Source: CAYNRA01 sp046296415 (GTDB lineage: Bacteria; Bacteroidota; Bacteroidia; Cytophagales; Spirosomataceae). Taken from it: DNA of 64,000 bases. Shown here in pieces: positions 36,765 through 45,976 of this stretch. The number at the start of each line of letters is the position of its first letter. Position 1 is the stretch's first letter. The position numbers were made by a program, and so were the translations under genes. Under the pieces are notes generated by a model. The model had not been told where the DNA came from. It did no database searches and was given only the letters and a program-made list of their open reading frames with translations. The stretch lies in contig JBKBLN010000003.1 of NCBI GenBank assembly GCA_046296415.1, positions 124,001-188,000 on the forward strand, read 5' to 3'.

Positions 36765-37112
36765 TTAGGGAGCGTTAATGGCTATCAGTCGCTCAAAAAT
36801 TTTGGCAAAGTAGACATGGCTATAATTTCCTTGAGGCAAAGTAGTCGGCTGCTTGATAGACAGGACTATTCCCCAAGAAAGTTCAGGCCAGTCAAAAGTG
36901 ACTTCATCAAAATGAAACTGATGCGAGGGCACAAGGCTTGAGACGAACCACTCTTCGAATGTCGGAATCGACTCTTCCGGATCGTCTGTAGCTTGTTTTT
37001 GAGTGGCTTGATTTTCCAGCACAGCGTCACGACCAACCACAGTGGTCCATTGGGTGGCCAAAAGGCAAACCAAAAGAAATAGTCGTGCGATATGTGTGAC
37101 AGATTGGATCAT
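36765..37112 (-). CDS. Small exported hypothetical protein
   Basis: Protein of 115 residues that I cannot name. The N-terminus has a hydrophobic segment (RLFLLVCLLA) that may be a signal peptide or anchor, then an acidic Gln/Thr-rich stretch and a C-terminal part rich in aromatic residues (HVYFAKIFERLIAINAP). The closing motif ending INAP resembles many short uncharacterised Cytophagales proteins. It is on the same strand as the lipoprotein gene 60 bases upstream and may be co-transcribed. Codon use looks like that of its neighbours. Confidence 0.6.
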   Translation of the reverse strand: MIQSVTHIARLFLLVCLLATQWTTVVGRDAVLENQATQKQATDDPEESIPTFEEWFVSSLVPSHQFHFDEVTFDWPELSWGIVLSIKQPTTLPQGNYSHVYFAKIFERLIAINAP

Positions 37113-37172
37113 CTAGGGCGCAAAACTACTATTTATTGGAGAAATACCAATTATTCTGGTCAGATTATTATG

Positions 37173-37778
37173 TTACTTTTTACGAAGCGGGATGGATTTA
37201 ACGACGGAGGCCTTGGAGATTTTCAATCGTACAATGGAAAGCCCGCGGGTCGAGTCACCAAAACACAGGGCAGCAAAACCTGGAATGGAACGCGTAAACA
37301 AGAAAAGACTATCTCCTGATTTTTGAAGGTTCGACTCAAGAGGCAACCGGTTTTCAAGGGCATACTGATAAGCAGAAAAGAGCTCTTTTTCTTGAGGTAA
37401 TGGCAAATCGGCCAGCTGCGTATTTTTCCCCCAAATTTCGACATCAAGGTCATAAAGTTTATGGAGGCTGTCCAGAAATGGGTCTTTCATGGGTTCACAA
37501 AGAAGTTGTCGCTTGGCGGCTGGCTGTTTTTGAACCGAGGCCATTTGAGTAGCCCATCGTTTCTGCAAGGAATCGGTCAACTCTTGGCTCCAGGTTTCAG
37601 CTTGTAAAACGATGGTGGCTTGATCTGCTTTCTTGATTTTATAATCATTCATGTGCTCTTTCACGGCTTTGGTATCCACCCGTTTTATTTCTCCACACCC
37701 TATACACATCGACATAACGAGAAGAATACCACAGGTCCGAAAAGATGATTTTTTTATAAAAAATTTATTTTTATTCAT
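37173..37778 (-). CDS. Hypothetical lipoprotein
   Basis: Protein of 201 residues from ATG 37,778 (MNKNKFFIKKSS). A lysine-rich start, a hydrophobic run and the lipobox MCIGC make a lipoprotein signal. The mature part (EIKRVDTKAVKEHM, QEKELFSAYQYALENRLPL, QKSGDSLFLFTRSI) recalls the DUF3365 / Tll0287-like sensor fold, in which a CxxCH heme motif usually follows; here that place reads ALCFGDS and no heme motif exists. That resemblance is from memory and tentative. It is divergent from a beta-lactamase-like gene. Confidence 0.65.
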   Translation of the reverse strand: MNKNKFFIKKSSFRTCGILLVMSMCIGCGEIKRVDTKAVKEHMNDYKIKKADQATIVLQAETWSQELTDSLQKRWATQMASVQKQPAAKRQLLCEPMKDPFLDSLHKLYDLDVEIWGKNTQLADLPLPQEKELFSAYQYALENRLPLESNLQKSGDSLFLFTRSIPGFAALCFGDSTRGLSIVRLKISKASVVKSIPLRKK

Positions 37779-37855
37779 ATTACTACACAAGTCTTTGTAT
37801 TTTCACATATAAATGCTCCTTCACAAAAATAAAATAAACATCGATTGCTTGCGCT

Positions 37856-39103
37856 ATGTTACGAATTTTGCCCTGGCTTTTGCTAAGTTTTATCCACTGC
37901 TATGGCCAACAACCTGCTCAAACCTCTACTGAGCTTCAACAAGTTTTATACAAAAATCGAAAATTGCGAACTATTCTAACAGACAAACGGGATTGGGATA
38001 TTCAAATCCTTTATACCCAAATCAATCGTGATACGCAGAACAAACCCAGCTTTCGAACCTTTTATTATAACTTTAGACCCCAACATTACTTTTACCCGGC
38101 GAGTACAGTGAAACTTCCTGCCTTGGTGATGGCATTGGAGAAGTTGAATCGACTTCAAAATCCCCAATTGAGTAAAAATACGCCAATCCGCATGGTACCT
38201 TCCTTCCCCTCCTACCCTCCATTGGAAGGTGACTCCAGCTCCGCCAGTGGGTATGCCAGTCTCGGACATTGGGGAAAGCAGATCTTGTTGTACAGCGACA
38301 ACGAGGCCTTCAATCGGTTGTATGATTTTTTGGGCCAAGAATACATGAATCAAACCTTTACCCAAAAAGGATATATTCATTCACGTTTTTCGCATCGACT
38401 TTCAGTTCCTTACACCTTTGATCAAAATAAAAAAACTCCGGAAGTTCAGTTTTTTGATCCGCAAACGAAAGCTACCTTATTTACACAGGAATCGGCCGAG
38501 AGCTCTCGCTCTTACGAGCATCCGACCCCCATTTTACGAGGCATAGGCTTTTACCAGGGAGGCCGATTCATCAAACAACCTTTTGATTTTTCCCGCCGAA
38601 ATGCATTTGGTTTGCAGGATCAACACCGATTCCTACAGGCCATCCTTTTTCCAGAGACAGTACCTGAATCGGCTCGATTTGATTTAAAAGAAGAGGATTA
38701 TCGATTTATTTACCAATATATGTCTCAACTTCCCCGTGAAACGACCTACCCTACTTTGGATTCGAGTGTATACTATGATTCGTATGTCAAATTCCTGGGA
38801 TTTGGAGACTCCAAAGAACCCATGCCTTCTCATATCCGGGTTTTCAATAAAGTTGGCGATGCGTACGGTTACTTGATCGACAATGCCTACATCGTAGATT
38901 TTGAAAACAACATTGAGTTCATGCTTTCAGCCGTTATTCATTGCAACTCAGATGGAGTTTTCAATGACGATCAATATGATTATGATTCCGTTGGCTTCCC
39001 GTTTATGGGGGAATTGGGTAGAACGATATACTCCCATGAACTAAAGCGTTCACGGGAGCACATACCGAATTTGGATAGATTTAAAGTAACGTACGATCGG
39101 TAA
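37856..39103 (+). CDS. Class A beta-lactamase-like serine hydrolase
   Basis: Exported protein of 415 residues with a signal peptide ending CYGQ. It keeps the three class A motifs in order: SxxK as Ser83-Thr-Val-Lys86 in PASTVKLPAL, SDN at Ser147-Asp148-Asn149 in YSDNEAF, and a KTG-like Lys332-Val-Gly334. Compared with a true class A beta-lactamase (about 290 residues) it has a long insertion between the second and third motifs (about residues 165-325). It could be a carboxypeptidase, esterase or distant beta-lactamase; drug hydrolysis cannot be claimed. It is followed two bases later by the convergent manC gene. Confidence 0.88.
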   Translation: MLRILPWLLLSFIHCYGQQPAQTSTELQQVLYKNRKLRTILTDKRDWDIQILYTQINRDTQNKPSFRTFYYNFRPQHYFYPASTVKLPALVMALEKLNRLQNPQLSKNTPIRMVPSFPSYPPLEGDSSSASGYASLGHWGKQILLYSDNEAFNRLYDFLGQEYMNQTFTQKGYIHSRFSHRLSVPYTFDQNKKTPEVQFFDPQTKATLFTQESAESSRSYEHPTPILRGIGFYQGGRFIKQPFDFSRRNAFGLQDQHRFLQAILFPETVPESARFDLKEEDYRFIYQYMSQLPRETTYPTLDSSVYYDSYVKFLGFGDSKEPMPSHIRVFNKVGDAYGYLIDNAYIVDFENNIEFMLSAVIHCNSDGVFNDDQYDYDSVGFPFMGELGRTIYSHELKRSREHIPNLDRFKVTYDR

Positions 39104-39105
39104 GA

Positions 39106-40179
39106 TTACACAAATTGGGACCCGACGTTTTCGGCATCGGCGACAAATTGTTTTACTTTCTGCTCATCATCCTTCTTGCAAATCATGAGGACGTTGTCGT
39201 ATTCGGCTACGATAAATCCGGAGAGGCCATTCACCACGACGAGTCGGTCATGTGGGGTTTTGATCAGACAATCTTCTGTATTGTACAACATGACTTCACC
39301 CTCCACCACATTGCCTTTGTCGTCTTTTTCTGACATATCAAAAAGTGATTTCCAAGTACCTAGATCGGACCAACCAATGTCGCTCAAGACTACAAATACA
39401 TTATCGGCTTTTTCCATGACCCCGTTGTCGATGGATATGTTACGGCATTGAGGATAGGCCACGAGTAGGCTTTCTTGCTCTTTGTCTGTGTAAAAATCGG
39501 GTTGTGCGGCATGAAAGGCTTCAGCCATTTCGGGTAGAAATTGGTTGAAAGCCTTAAGAATGGACCGCACGTGCCAAACAAAAATTCCAGCATTCCAAAC
39601 GTAATCTCCACTTGCGATGAACATCTGGGCTAGCTCGAGGTGAGGTTTTTCTGTAAATGTTTTGACACGTTTGACTTCTCCCTCTGACTCCAAAAACTGG
39701 ATATACCCATAGCCGGTATCTGGGCGAGTGGGGGTGATTCCCAAAGTGACCAATACATCTTCTTTTTCGGCATGTTCTAGAGCGATGCGGGTCCGGCTTC
39801 GGAAAGCCTCCTCTTTTAAAATGATGTGGTCTGCAGGAGCGACAACAATGACAGCATTCGGGTTTTGTTTTTCAATTTTATAACATGCGTAAGCAATACA
39901 AGGGGCTGTATTGCGGCGGCTAGGTTCGCAAAGAATTTGATCAGGTGCTAAAAAAGGCAATTGCTCCTGGGTTATGGCTTGGTATTCAACACTGGTGACA
40001 ACGTAAATATTTTCGGGTGGACAAATCCCCTCAAACCGAGCGGCGGTCTGTTGAATTAAGGTCTGTCCCGTACCCAAAACATCGTGAAACTGTTTCGGAT
40101 TATTTTGCCGGCTAAAGGGCCAAAATCGGGTTCCGACACCGCCTGCCATGATAATGACGTAATAATTGGGATTTTGCAT
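39106..40179 (-). CDS. manC: Mannose-1-phosphate guanylyltransferase
   Basis: Makes GDP-mannose from mannose-1-phosphate and GTP for surface polysaccharides. Its 357 residues contain the nucleotidyltransferase signature MAGGVGTRFWPFSR with QFHDVLG, then EPSRRNTAPCIAYA and FTEKPHLELA. There is no C-terminal cupin isomerase domain, so this is the short monofunctional form. It lies 33 bases downstream of the DUF3089 gene and is probably co-transcribed. It ends two bases from the convergent beta-lactamase-like gene. Confidence 0.96.
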   Translation of the reverse strand: MQNPNYYVIIMAGGVGTRFWPFSRQNNPKQFHDVLGTGQTLIQQTAARFEGICPPENIYVVTSVEYQAITQEQLPFLAPDQILCEPSRRNTAPCIAYACYKIEKQNPNAVIVVAPADHIILKEEAFRSRTRIALEHAEKEDVLVTLGITPTRPDTGYGYIQFLESEGEVKRVKTFTEKPHLELAQMFIASGDYVWNAGIFVWHVRSILKAFNQFLPEMAEAFHAAQPDFYTDKEQESLLVAYPQCRNISIDNGVMEKADNVFVVLSDIGWSDLGTWKSLFDMSEKDDKGNVVEGEVMLYNTEDCLIKTPHDRLVVVNGLSGFIVAEYDNVLMICKKDDEQKVKQFVADAENVGSQFV

Positions 40180-40212
40180 GGTTTTCGTGTTTCAAGTAAG
40201 ATCGAGAGGTAT

Positions 40213-41265
40213 TTAGGGCGTATTATTTTGGCTTAAATACAATTTCGTGCGTAAAGCTACATTTTCTCGGATACTTCCCCAATATAAATTGATATCCGCT
40301 CGGTGCCAAATTTTGGTCCGAAGGAGAAAGCGTCCTGGTACATAAGGTTGGTGTATCCAAAGCATCCCTTGATGAACCTGCGCATCGGCAGGTTGTGCGA
40401 CCCATTTGAATTTTAATCCAACTCCACCCGGGTTCTTTTTATGGGAAATAGGCTCCGTTGTATCGGTCCAGGTAATTGGATTAACGCAATAAGCCGTTTT
40501 TAAACCATTACTATGGTAAGGAGGATAAAAACCGGTAAGGTAGGTATTCCAACTGGTAAATCCACCTAAATGTTCAGGTGTTTTGCTGGGGGAAATGGTC
40601 TGAAATGAATTAGGTTGCACGGCGATACCAACTAAATAGGCCGTGATGAATTGTTTTTGAATCGGTTTCCCGTCAATCCACTCTTGGATCAGCTTCCGGG
40701 CGTGCAGTGTCCCTTGGCTATGCGAGGCAATAACAAAAGGGCGGCCCTTATTTTCATGCTCAAGATAGTATAGAAATGCATTTTTGACATCCTCATACGC
40801 CAGCGCCAAAGCTTGGCGGTTGGCTGAGGAGTCGGTTGTCAAAAATACGCTATAGTGTGCTTGCCGATACCTTGGCGCGAAGACTCGGCAAGTCCCATTG
40901 AAAACCGAGGCTTGATTCAAAATAGTTGATTCATCTACTTGTCGATTTAATTCCTGATCTTCAATATCGCCGTTCCAGAGATATCTTCCAGTGGGTTCTG
41001 CGGTAAAAATAGTGGGATGGACAAAAAACACATCCACTGGAGCTTGCGCTTGCTCGTCTCGGTAAGGCGCACCCAAGGGAATTCGATCTGCCATATCCTG
41101 TTTTTCAGGATGTGCTGCCCAAGAAGTTAATTTGGAATAATCGGGAGTCGGAGGTAGGTTTTGAGAATCAAATGGCTTGGTAATCAGGTAGCGTTGGGCT
41201 TGGCTTGGAAGACCTAAAAAAATAATCCATGCCCCAAAAAAGGTGATTCTAGTCAAGTTCCTCAT
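40213..41265 (-). CDS. Exported DUF3089 family protein (alpha/beta hydrolase fold)
   Basis: Protein of 350 residues with a signal peptide ending PSQAQ. The fold is visible from VDVFFVHPTIF near residue 80 and the nucleophile elbow SHSQGT (GxSxG-like) followed by a helix, as in DUF3089 proteins. The enzymatic substrate is unknown; lipase or esterase activity is the usual guess. It precedes manC by 33 bases and is divergent from a TonB-dependent receptor gene. Confidence 0.85.
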   Translation of the reverse strand: MRNLTRITFFGAWIIFLGLPSQAQRYLITKPFDSQNLPPTPDYSKLTSWAAHPEKQDMADRIPLGAPYRDEQAQAPVDVFFVHPTIFTAEPTGRYLWNGDIEDQELNRQVDESTILNQASVFNGTCRVFAPRYRQAHYSVFLTTDSSANRQALALAYEDVKNAFLYYLEHENKGRPFVIASHSQGTLHARKLIQEWIDGKPIQKQFITAYLVGIAVQPNSFQTISPSKTPEHLGGFTSWNTYLTGFYPPYHSNGLKTAYCVNPITWTDTTEPISHKKNPGGVGLKFKWVAQPADAQVHQGMLWIHQPYVPGRFLLRTKIWHRADINLYWGSIRENVALRTKLYLSQNNTP

Positions 41266-41274
41266 TAATATTAA

Positions 41275-41282
41275 TATTTTTG
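41275..41282 (+). promoter_or_regulatory. Possible -7 box for the solitary TonB-dependent receptor
   Basis: TATTTTTG matches TAnnTTTG 72 bases before the receptor ATG. It lies inside the leader of the divergent DUF3089 gene. No -33 element is obvious. Confidence 0.25.
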
Positions 41283-41327
41283 TTTTTTTTTGTATAAAAT
41301 AAACATTTGATTTGTATTCTATTCATA

Positions 41328-41335
41328 CAAATTTA
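41328..41335 (-). promoter_or_regulatory. Possible -7 box for the DUF3089-manC unit
   Basis: TAAATTTG on the leftward strand matches TAnnTTTG about 62 bases before the DUF3089 start, facing away from the receptor gene. Confidence 0.3.
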
Positions 41336-41353
41336 CTAAACAAGCTTAAGACC

Positions 41354-44300
41354 ATGTTTAAAATCTACGTAAAGAAATTACTGGTTAGTAATTTCGTCAT
41401 GATGATGGTGGCCTTGTCGGCTTTTGGCCAAGCAAAAGTCACAGGGACCATCACGGATGCTGGCACCAAAGAGCCACTGATTGGGGTGAGTATCCAAGTG
41501 AAAGGAAAAGTGATCGGAACGATTACCGATGCTAAGGGAGGTTTTTCACTGTCTACTTCAACCCCCGTTCCGTTTACCCTTGTGATATCCTCGGTAGGAT
41601 ATCAGACCACGGAGGTGGAAGTGAAGAGCGACAATGCGGCGATTAACCTTGCTTTGCAGGAACAATCGGTGATGGGTCAGGAAATTGTGGTTTCAGCTTC
41701 TCGTGTTGAAGAAAGCGTAATGCGATCGGCAGTTACTGTTGAAAAAATGGATCTTCGGATGATCCAGCAAAGTGCAGCCCCGTCGTTCTACGATAACCTT
41801 GCTAACATGAAGGGCATTGACGTAACCACCCAAGGGTTATTGTTTAAGTCCATCAACATGCGGGGATTTGGGGCAACGGGTAACCCACGGGTGGTTCAAA
41901 TGATCGATGGGATGGACAACCAAGCTCCTGGATTGAACTTTGCGGTGGATAATATAGTCGGGATGCCCGAATTGGACGTTGAAAGCGTGGAGGTACTTCC
42001 TGGTGCTGCCTCTGCTCTGTATGGACCCAACGCCATCAATGGCTTGATTTTGATGAATTCAAAAAGTCCGTTTTTATATCAGGGGCTTAGTGCCAACATC
42101 AAGTCAGGTTTGATGAATGCATCCAATCGGACCAATGCGGACGGATCTGCCATGGGGGCCACTCCATTTTACGATGTTGCGGTTCGTTATGCCAAAGCGA
42201 TCAATGATAAATTTGCTTACAAAGTCAACCTATCGTATATCAATGCGGAAGATTGGCAGGCCACCGATTACACCAATTTGAATGTGGGGGGTACTCAAAA
42301 CGGCACCCGAGGTGCCGGAGTCGATCTTGATTACGACGGGATGAACATTTATGGGGACGAAATCCAGGCCAATATGCGGACTGTGGCGAACGGACTGATC
42401 TCGGCCGGACGTTTACCCTCAGCGGCTTTAGGCTTGATCCCGGATCGTAACGTTAGCCGGACTGGTTTCCTTGAGCGTGATTTAGTTGACTACAACACCA
42501 AATCCTTGAAAGCCAATATGGCTTTGCATTATCGCTTGAATGAAAAGGTAGAGGCCATTGCTCAAGTGAATTACGGGACGGGTACTACGGTGTACACCGG
42601 AACGGGTCGATATTCTTTACGGAATTTCAACATCACCCAAGCGAAATTGGAATTGCGCGGCGACAACTTCACCTTACGTGGTTACACCACTCAAGAGCGT
42701 TCTGGACAATCTTATACTGCTGGTTTAGCCGCTGTAGCCATGTTAAATGCCATCAAACCTCATGCGAACTGGTTTGGTGAATATGTTGGTGCCTTCACAC
42801 AAGCACGTTCAGGTGGCTTAGATGAAGCTTCGGCCCATTTGGCAGCACGCCGAGTAGCCGATACAGGAATGCCGATGCCAGGCACCGATGCGTACACCAC
42901 ATTATTGGATACATACCGTGAGCGTCCCATCATTGAAGGCGGTGGTTCATTCTTGGACAAGACGAATTTGTACCACTTAGAAGGGGTTTACAATTTCAAA
43001 AATCAAGTAAAATTTGTGGATTTGTTGGCGGGTGGTAATTACCGTATGTACCAACTTCGTTCAAACGGGACCTTGTTTGCTGATAACAAAGATGGACGTA
43101 ACGGAACCATTCCAATCAACGAGTATGGTGCATTTATACAAGCAGGTAAGAGCTTATTTAAGGATCATTTCAAAGTAACGGGATCGTTGCGTTATGATAA
43201 AAACCAAAACTTTGATGGTCAGTTTACGCCACGGATTTCAGGGGTTGCCACCTTTGGAGATCAAAACATCCGGTTGTCGTATCAGTCGGGCTTCCGTATC
43301 CCAACTACCCAAAACCAATACATTGATCTCCGCACACCGGCAGGAACCTTGATTGGAGGCTTGCCAGAATTTGATGCCCGTTATAATTTACAAAATGGTA
43401 TTGCGGTCTCGAATTTGGCCCCATCCAATATTGCCTCTGTCATTCAGAGTAATCCAGCCATTTTACAACAAGCACAACAGTATGCGATTCAAGCGGTAAC
43501 AGCGCAGGCTTTGCCGCAAATTCAAGCGGCAGTAACTGCTGGAATTACCCAACAAGTAACGCAGGCTGTCACGGCCCAAATTATGGCCGCAGTAGCCGCA
43601 GGTCAAATTCCAGCGGAGGCAGCTCCAGCGGCTATCCAGCAAGCAGTGGCCAATGCACTTCCGGGCGCTTTACAAGCTGCTCCTGGGATTGTACAGCAAC
43701 AACTACAAGGTGTTTTGGCGCAACAAGTACCGGGAGTGGTCGCTCAGGTAGCTCCTGCGTTTGCGTTAGCAGCGTTGCCTAAGTACGGTGGCGGGGCTCT
43801 ACGTCCCGAGCGGATCCAGTCGTATGAAATTGGATACAAAGGCTTGATCGCTAAAAAATTATTTGTTGATGCCTATTATTACCACAGCCGGTACTTGGAT
43901 TTCATCGGAGGGGTTTCGATCGTCGTACCAACTGCTCCCGCTGCTCCTGGTTTACCGATCGAGTCGGGTGTATCGAGTGCCAACACGCGGTTAGCTTATT
44001 CACGCCCTACCAATACCAACCAAGAAATTACAGTGAATGGATGGGCCCTAGCCTTGAACTACTCGTTACCCAAAGGGTTCAATATCGGAACCAACGTAGC
44101 GTACAACAAATTAACGGGCTTTACACCGTCACCTGAGCAAGAGTATTCTGGTTTCAACACACCTCAGTATCGCTACAACATTACTTTTGGCAAACGGATC
44201 GGTTCGGGTGAGCGCTTCGGATTCAATGTTAACTTCCGTCATCAAGATGCGTTTGTTTGGGAGGCCGGATTTGTTCAGCCAACCACCACAGGTACTCCAT

Positions 44301-44497
44301 TCTTTACCAATACAGGCGTACCTCGTATCCGAAACATCGATGCACAGATCAGCTACAAATTACCTGAGATGAAGTCCATTATCAAAATTGGTGGAACCAA
44401 CATTGGAGGAAATCCGTACATCCAGGCATTTGGTAGTGCTTCGGTCGGTTCGATGTATTATGTCAGTTTGACTTTTGATGAGTTGTTGAATAAATAA
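41354..44497 (+). CDS. TonB-dependent receptor with an Ala/Gln-rich insertion
   Basis: Outer-membrane transporter of 1047 residues from ATG 41,354 (MFKIYVKKLLVSN), preferred because a signal peptide ending SAFGQ starts here. A carboxypeptidase-D-like domain (KVTGTITDAGTKEPLIG) precedes the plug (VVQMIDGMDNQ, VEVLPGAASALYGPNA) and the barrel. No SusD partner follows. Residues about 699-808 are a low-complexity segment in which roughly half the residues are Ala or Gln, with regularly spaced Val/Ile/Leu. It breaks the barrel between FDARYNL and the LRPERIQSYEIGYKG strand, so it must be a loop or a helical domain. Substrate unknown. Confidence 0.93.
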   Translation: MFKIYVKKLLVSNFVMMMVALSAFGQAKVTGTITDAGTKEPLIGVSIQVKGKVIGTITDAKGGFSLSTSTPVPFTLVISSVGYQTTEVEVKSDNAAINLALQEQSVMGQEIVVSASRVEESVMRSAVTVEKMDLRMIQQSAAPSFYDNLANMKGIDVTTQGLLFKSINMRGFGATGNPRVVQMIDGMDNQAPGLNFAVDNIVGMPELDVESVEVLPGAASALYGPNAINGLILMNSKSPFLYQGLSANIKSGLMNASNRTNADGSAMGATPFYDVAVRYAKAINDKFAYKVNLSYINAEDWQATDYTNLNVGGTQNGTRGAGVDLDYDGMNIYGDEIQANMRTVANGLISAGRLPSAALGLIPDRNVSRTGFLERDLVDYNTKSLKANMALHYRLNEKVEAIAQVNYGTGTTVYTGTGRYSLRNFNITQAKLELRGDNFTLRGYTTQERSGQSYTAGLAAVAMLNAIKPHANWFGEYVGAFTQARSGGLDEASAHLAARRVADTGMPMPGTDAYTTLLDTYRERPIIEGGGSFLDKTNLYHLEGVYNFKNQVKFVDLLAGGNYRMYQLRSNGTLFADNKDGRNGTIPINEYGAFIQAGKSLFKDHFKVTGSLRYDKNQNFDGQFTPRISGVATFGDQNIRLSYQSGFRIPTTQNQYIDLRTPAGTLIGGLPEFDARYNLQNGIAVSNLAPSNIASVIQSNPAILQQAQQYAIQAVTAQALPQIQAAVTAGITQQVTQAVTAQIMAAVAAGQIPAEAAPAAIQQAVANALPGALQAAPGIVQQQLQGVLAQQVPGVVAQVAPAFALAALPKYGGGALRPERIQSYEIGYKGLIAKKLFVDAYYYHSRYLDFIGGVSIVVPTAPAAPGLPIESGVSSANTRLAYSRPTNTNQEITVNGWALALNYSLPKGFNIGTNVAYNKLTGFTPSPEQEYSGFNTPQYRYNITFGKRIGSGERFGFNVNFRHQDAFVWEAGFVQPTTTGTPFFTNTGVPRIRNIDAQISYKLPEMKSIIKIGGTNIGGNPYIQAFGSASVGSMYYVSLTFDELLNK

Positions 44498-44502
44498 TTC
44501 AA

Positions 44503-44571
44503 CTTAAACCAAAAATGATGAGGTTGCAGGTTCGCCTGTTTACGAACACTCCTCATTTTCTTTGGTTTAAG
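44503..44571 (+). repeat. Three-tier inverted repeat in the receptor 3' UTR
   Basis: Nested arms cttaaacc/ggtttaag, atgagg/cctcat and gttcg/cgaac form one long imperfect hairpin straight after the receptor stop codon. A separate canonical terminator follows ten bases later. Confidence 0.5.
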
Positions 44572-44580
44572 CAGGAAAAA

Positions 44581-44608
44581 GGGCTTCCAATTGGAGGCTC
44601 TTTTTTTT
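44581..44608 (+). terminator. Terminator of the TonB-dependent receptor gene
   Basis: An eight-pair stem gggcttcc/ggaggctc (with G-U pairs) and an AATT loop, followed by eight or more U. Confidence 0.75.
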
Positions 44609-44640
44609 GTATCTACATCGGAAAAATCCTATAATTTCAC

Positions 44641-44648
44641 TAGCTTTG
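44641..44648 (+). promoter_or_regulatory. Possible -7 box for icd
   Basis: TAGCTTTG, followed by C, matches the Bacteroidota TAnnTTTG box 43 bases before the icd start. The -33 element is not clear. Confidence 0.4.
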
Positions 44649-44691
44649 CCCCGCACAATCGTTTAGATGAACACACTCAAAATTTACATTC

Positions 44692-45912
44692 ATGGAAAAA
44701 ATTAAAGTGGATAATCCCGTAGTGGAATTGGATGGGGATGAAATGACCCGGATCATCTGGAAATTCATCAAAGATAAATTGATCCTTCCTTACCTTGACG
44801 TGGATATTAAATACTACGACCTTGGCATTGAACATCGGGATGAAACCAACGATCAAGTGACGATCGACGCGGCGAACGCCATTAAAGAATACGGTGTTGG
44901 TATTAAGTGTGCCACCATCACTCCGGACGAGGCTCGGGTTGAGGAGTTCGGGCTAAAGAAAATGTGGAAATCTCCAAACGGAACCATCCGGAATATTCTG
45001 GACGGAACCGTATTTCGTGAGCCCATTGTTTGCCAGAACGTACCTCGTTTAGTGACCAATTGGGACTCCCCGATCATCGTGGGTCGTCATGCTTTTGGCG
45101 ATCAATACCGTGCGACTGACTTCGTGGTACAAGGCAAAGGAAAACTAACCATGAAGTTTGAAGGCGAAGATGGCACCGTACAAGAATTCGAAGTGTACAA
45201 CTACGAAGGACAAGGCGGAGTGGCCATGGGAATGTACAACACGGATGAGTCGATCTACGGATTTGCTCGGGCTTGTATGAACATGGGACTTCAGAAAGGA
45301 TGGCCGGTGTATCTGTCGACTAAGAATACCATTTTGAAAAAGTATGATGGCCGCTTCAAGGATATTTTCCAAGAAGTTTGGGAGAACGAATTCAAAGACA
45401 AAGGGGTACAATATGAGCACCGGTTGATTGATGACATGGTGGCTTCGGCCTTGAAATGGAACGGAAACTTCGTTTGGGCTTGTAAAAACTACGACGGAGA
45501 TGTTCAGTCTGACACCGTAGCGCAAGGTTTTGGTTCACTCGGATTGATGACCTCTGTATTGATTACTCCGGATGGAAAAACATTAGAGTCGGAAGCCGCA
45601 CACGGAACCGTGACTCGTCACTACCGGGAACATCAAAAAGGACGTCCTACTTCCACCAACCCCATTGCCTCCATTTTTGCTTGGACGCGCGGTTTAGCAT
45701 TCCGTGGCCAACTCGATGGAAACCAAGCGTTGATCGATTTTTCAAACGCCTTGGAGGCGGTTTGTGTTGAAACCGTAGAAGCAGGACAGATGACCAAAGA
45801 TTTGGCGGTGTGTATCCATGGCAATAAAGTGAACCATGGAGAGCATTACTTATACACCGAAGAATTCTTGGATGTTATTGACCAGAATTTGAAGGCTAAA
45901 TTGGTGAAGTAA
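44692..45912 (+). CDS. icd: Isocitrate dehydrogenase (NADP+), eukaryote-like type
   Basis: TCA-cycle enzyme oxidising isocitrate to 2-oxoglutarate. The 406 residues belong to the homodimeric subfamily that includes human IDH1. The start VELDGDEMTRIIW, the substrate loop SPNGTIRNILDG, the metal site with DDMVA and DGDVQSD, and GTVTRHYREH with the Arg-His pair that reads the NADP phosphate are all present. Its own promoter-like box and a terminator make it monocistronic. Confidence 0.98.
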   Translation: MEKIKVDNPVVELDGDEMTRIIWKFIKDKLILPYLDVDIKYYDLGIEHRDETNDQVTIDAANAIKEYGVGIKCATITPDEARVEEFGLKKMWKSPNGTIRNILDGTVFREPIVCQNVPRLVTNWDSPIIVGRHAFGDQYRATDFVVQGKGKLTMKFEGEDGTVQEFEVYNYEGQGGVAMGMYNTDESIYGFARACMNMGLQKGWPVYLSTKNTILKKYDGRFKDIFQEVWENEFKDKGVQYEHRLIDDMVASALKWNGNFVWACKNYDGDVQSDTVAQGFGSLGLMTSVLITPDGKTLESEAAHGTVTRHYREHQKGRPTSTNPIASIFAWTRGLAFRGQLDGNQALIDFSNALEAVCVETVEAGQMTKDLAVCIHGNKVNHGEHYLYTEEFLDVIDQNLKAKLVK

Positions 45913-45937
45913 TTCCCAACGCTTTTCAGTTTGTACC

Positions 45938-45976
45938 AAAAAGAGAGAGATGTTGGAAACAACGTCTCTCTCTTTT
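45938..45976 (+). terminator. Terminator of icd
   Basis: A long stem aaagagagaga.gtt / aac.tctctctcttt with one mismatch, a six-base loop and a run of six U, 25 bases after the icd stop. Confidence 0.8.
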
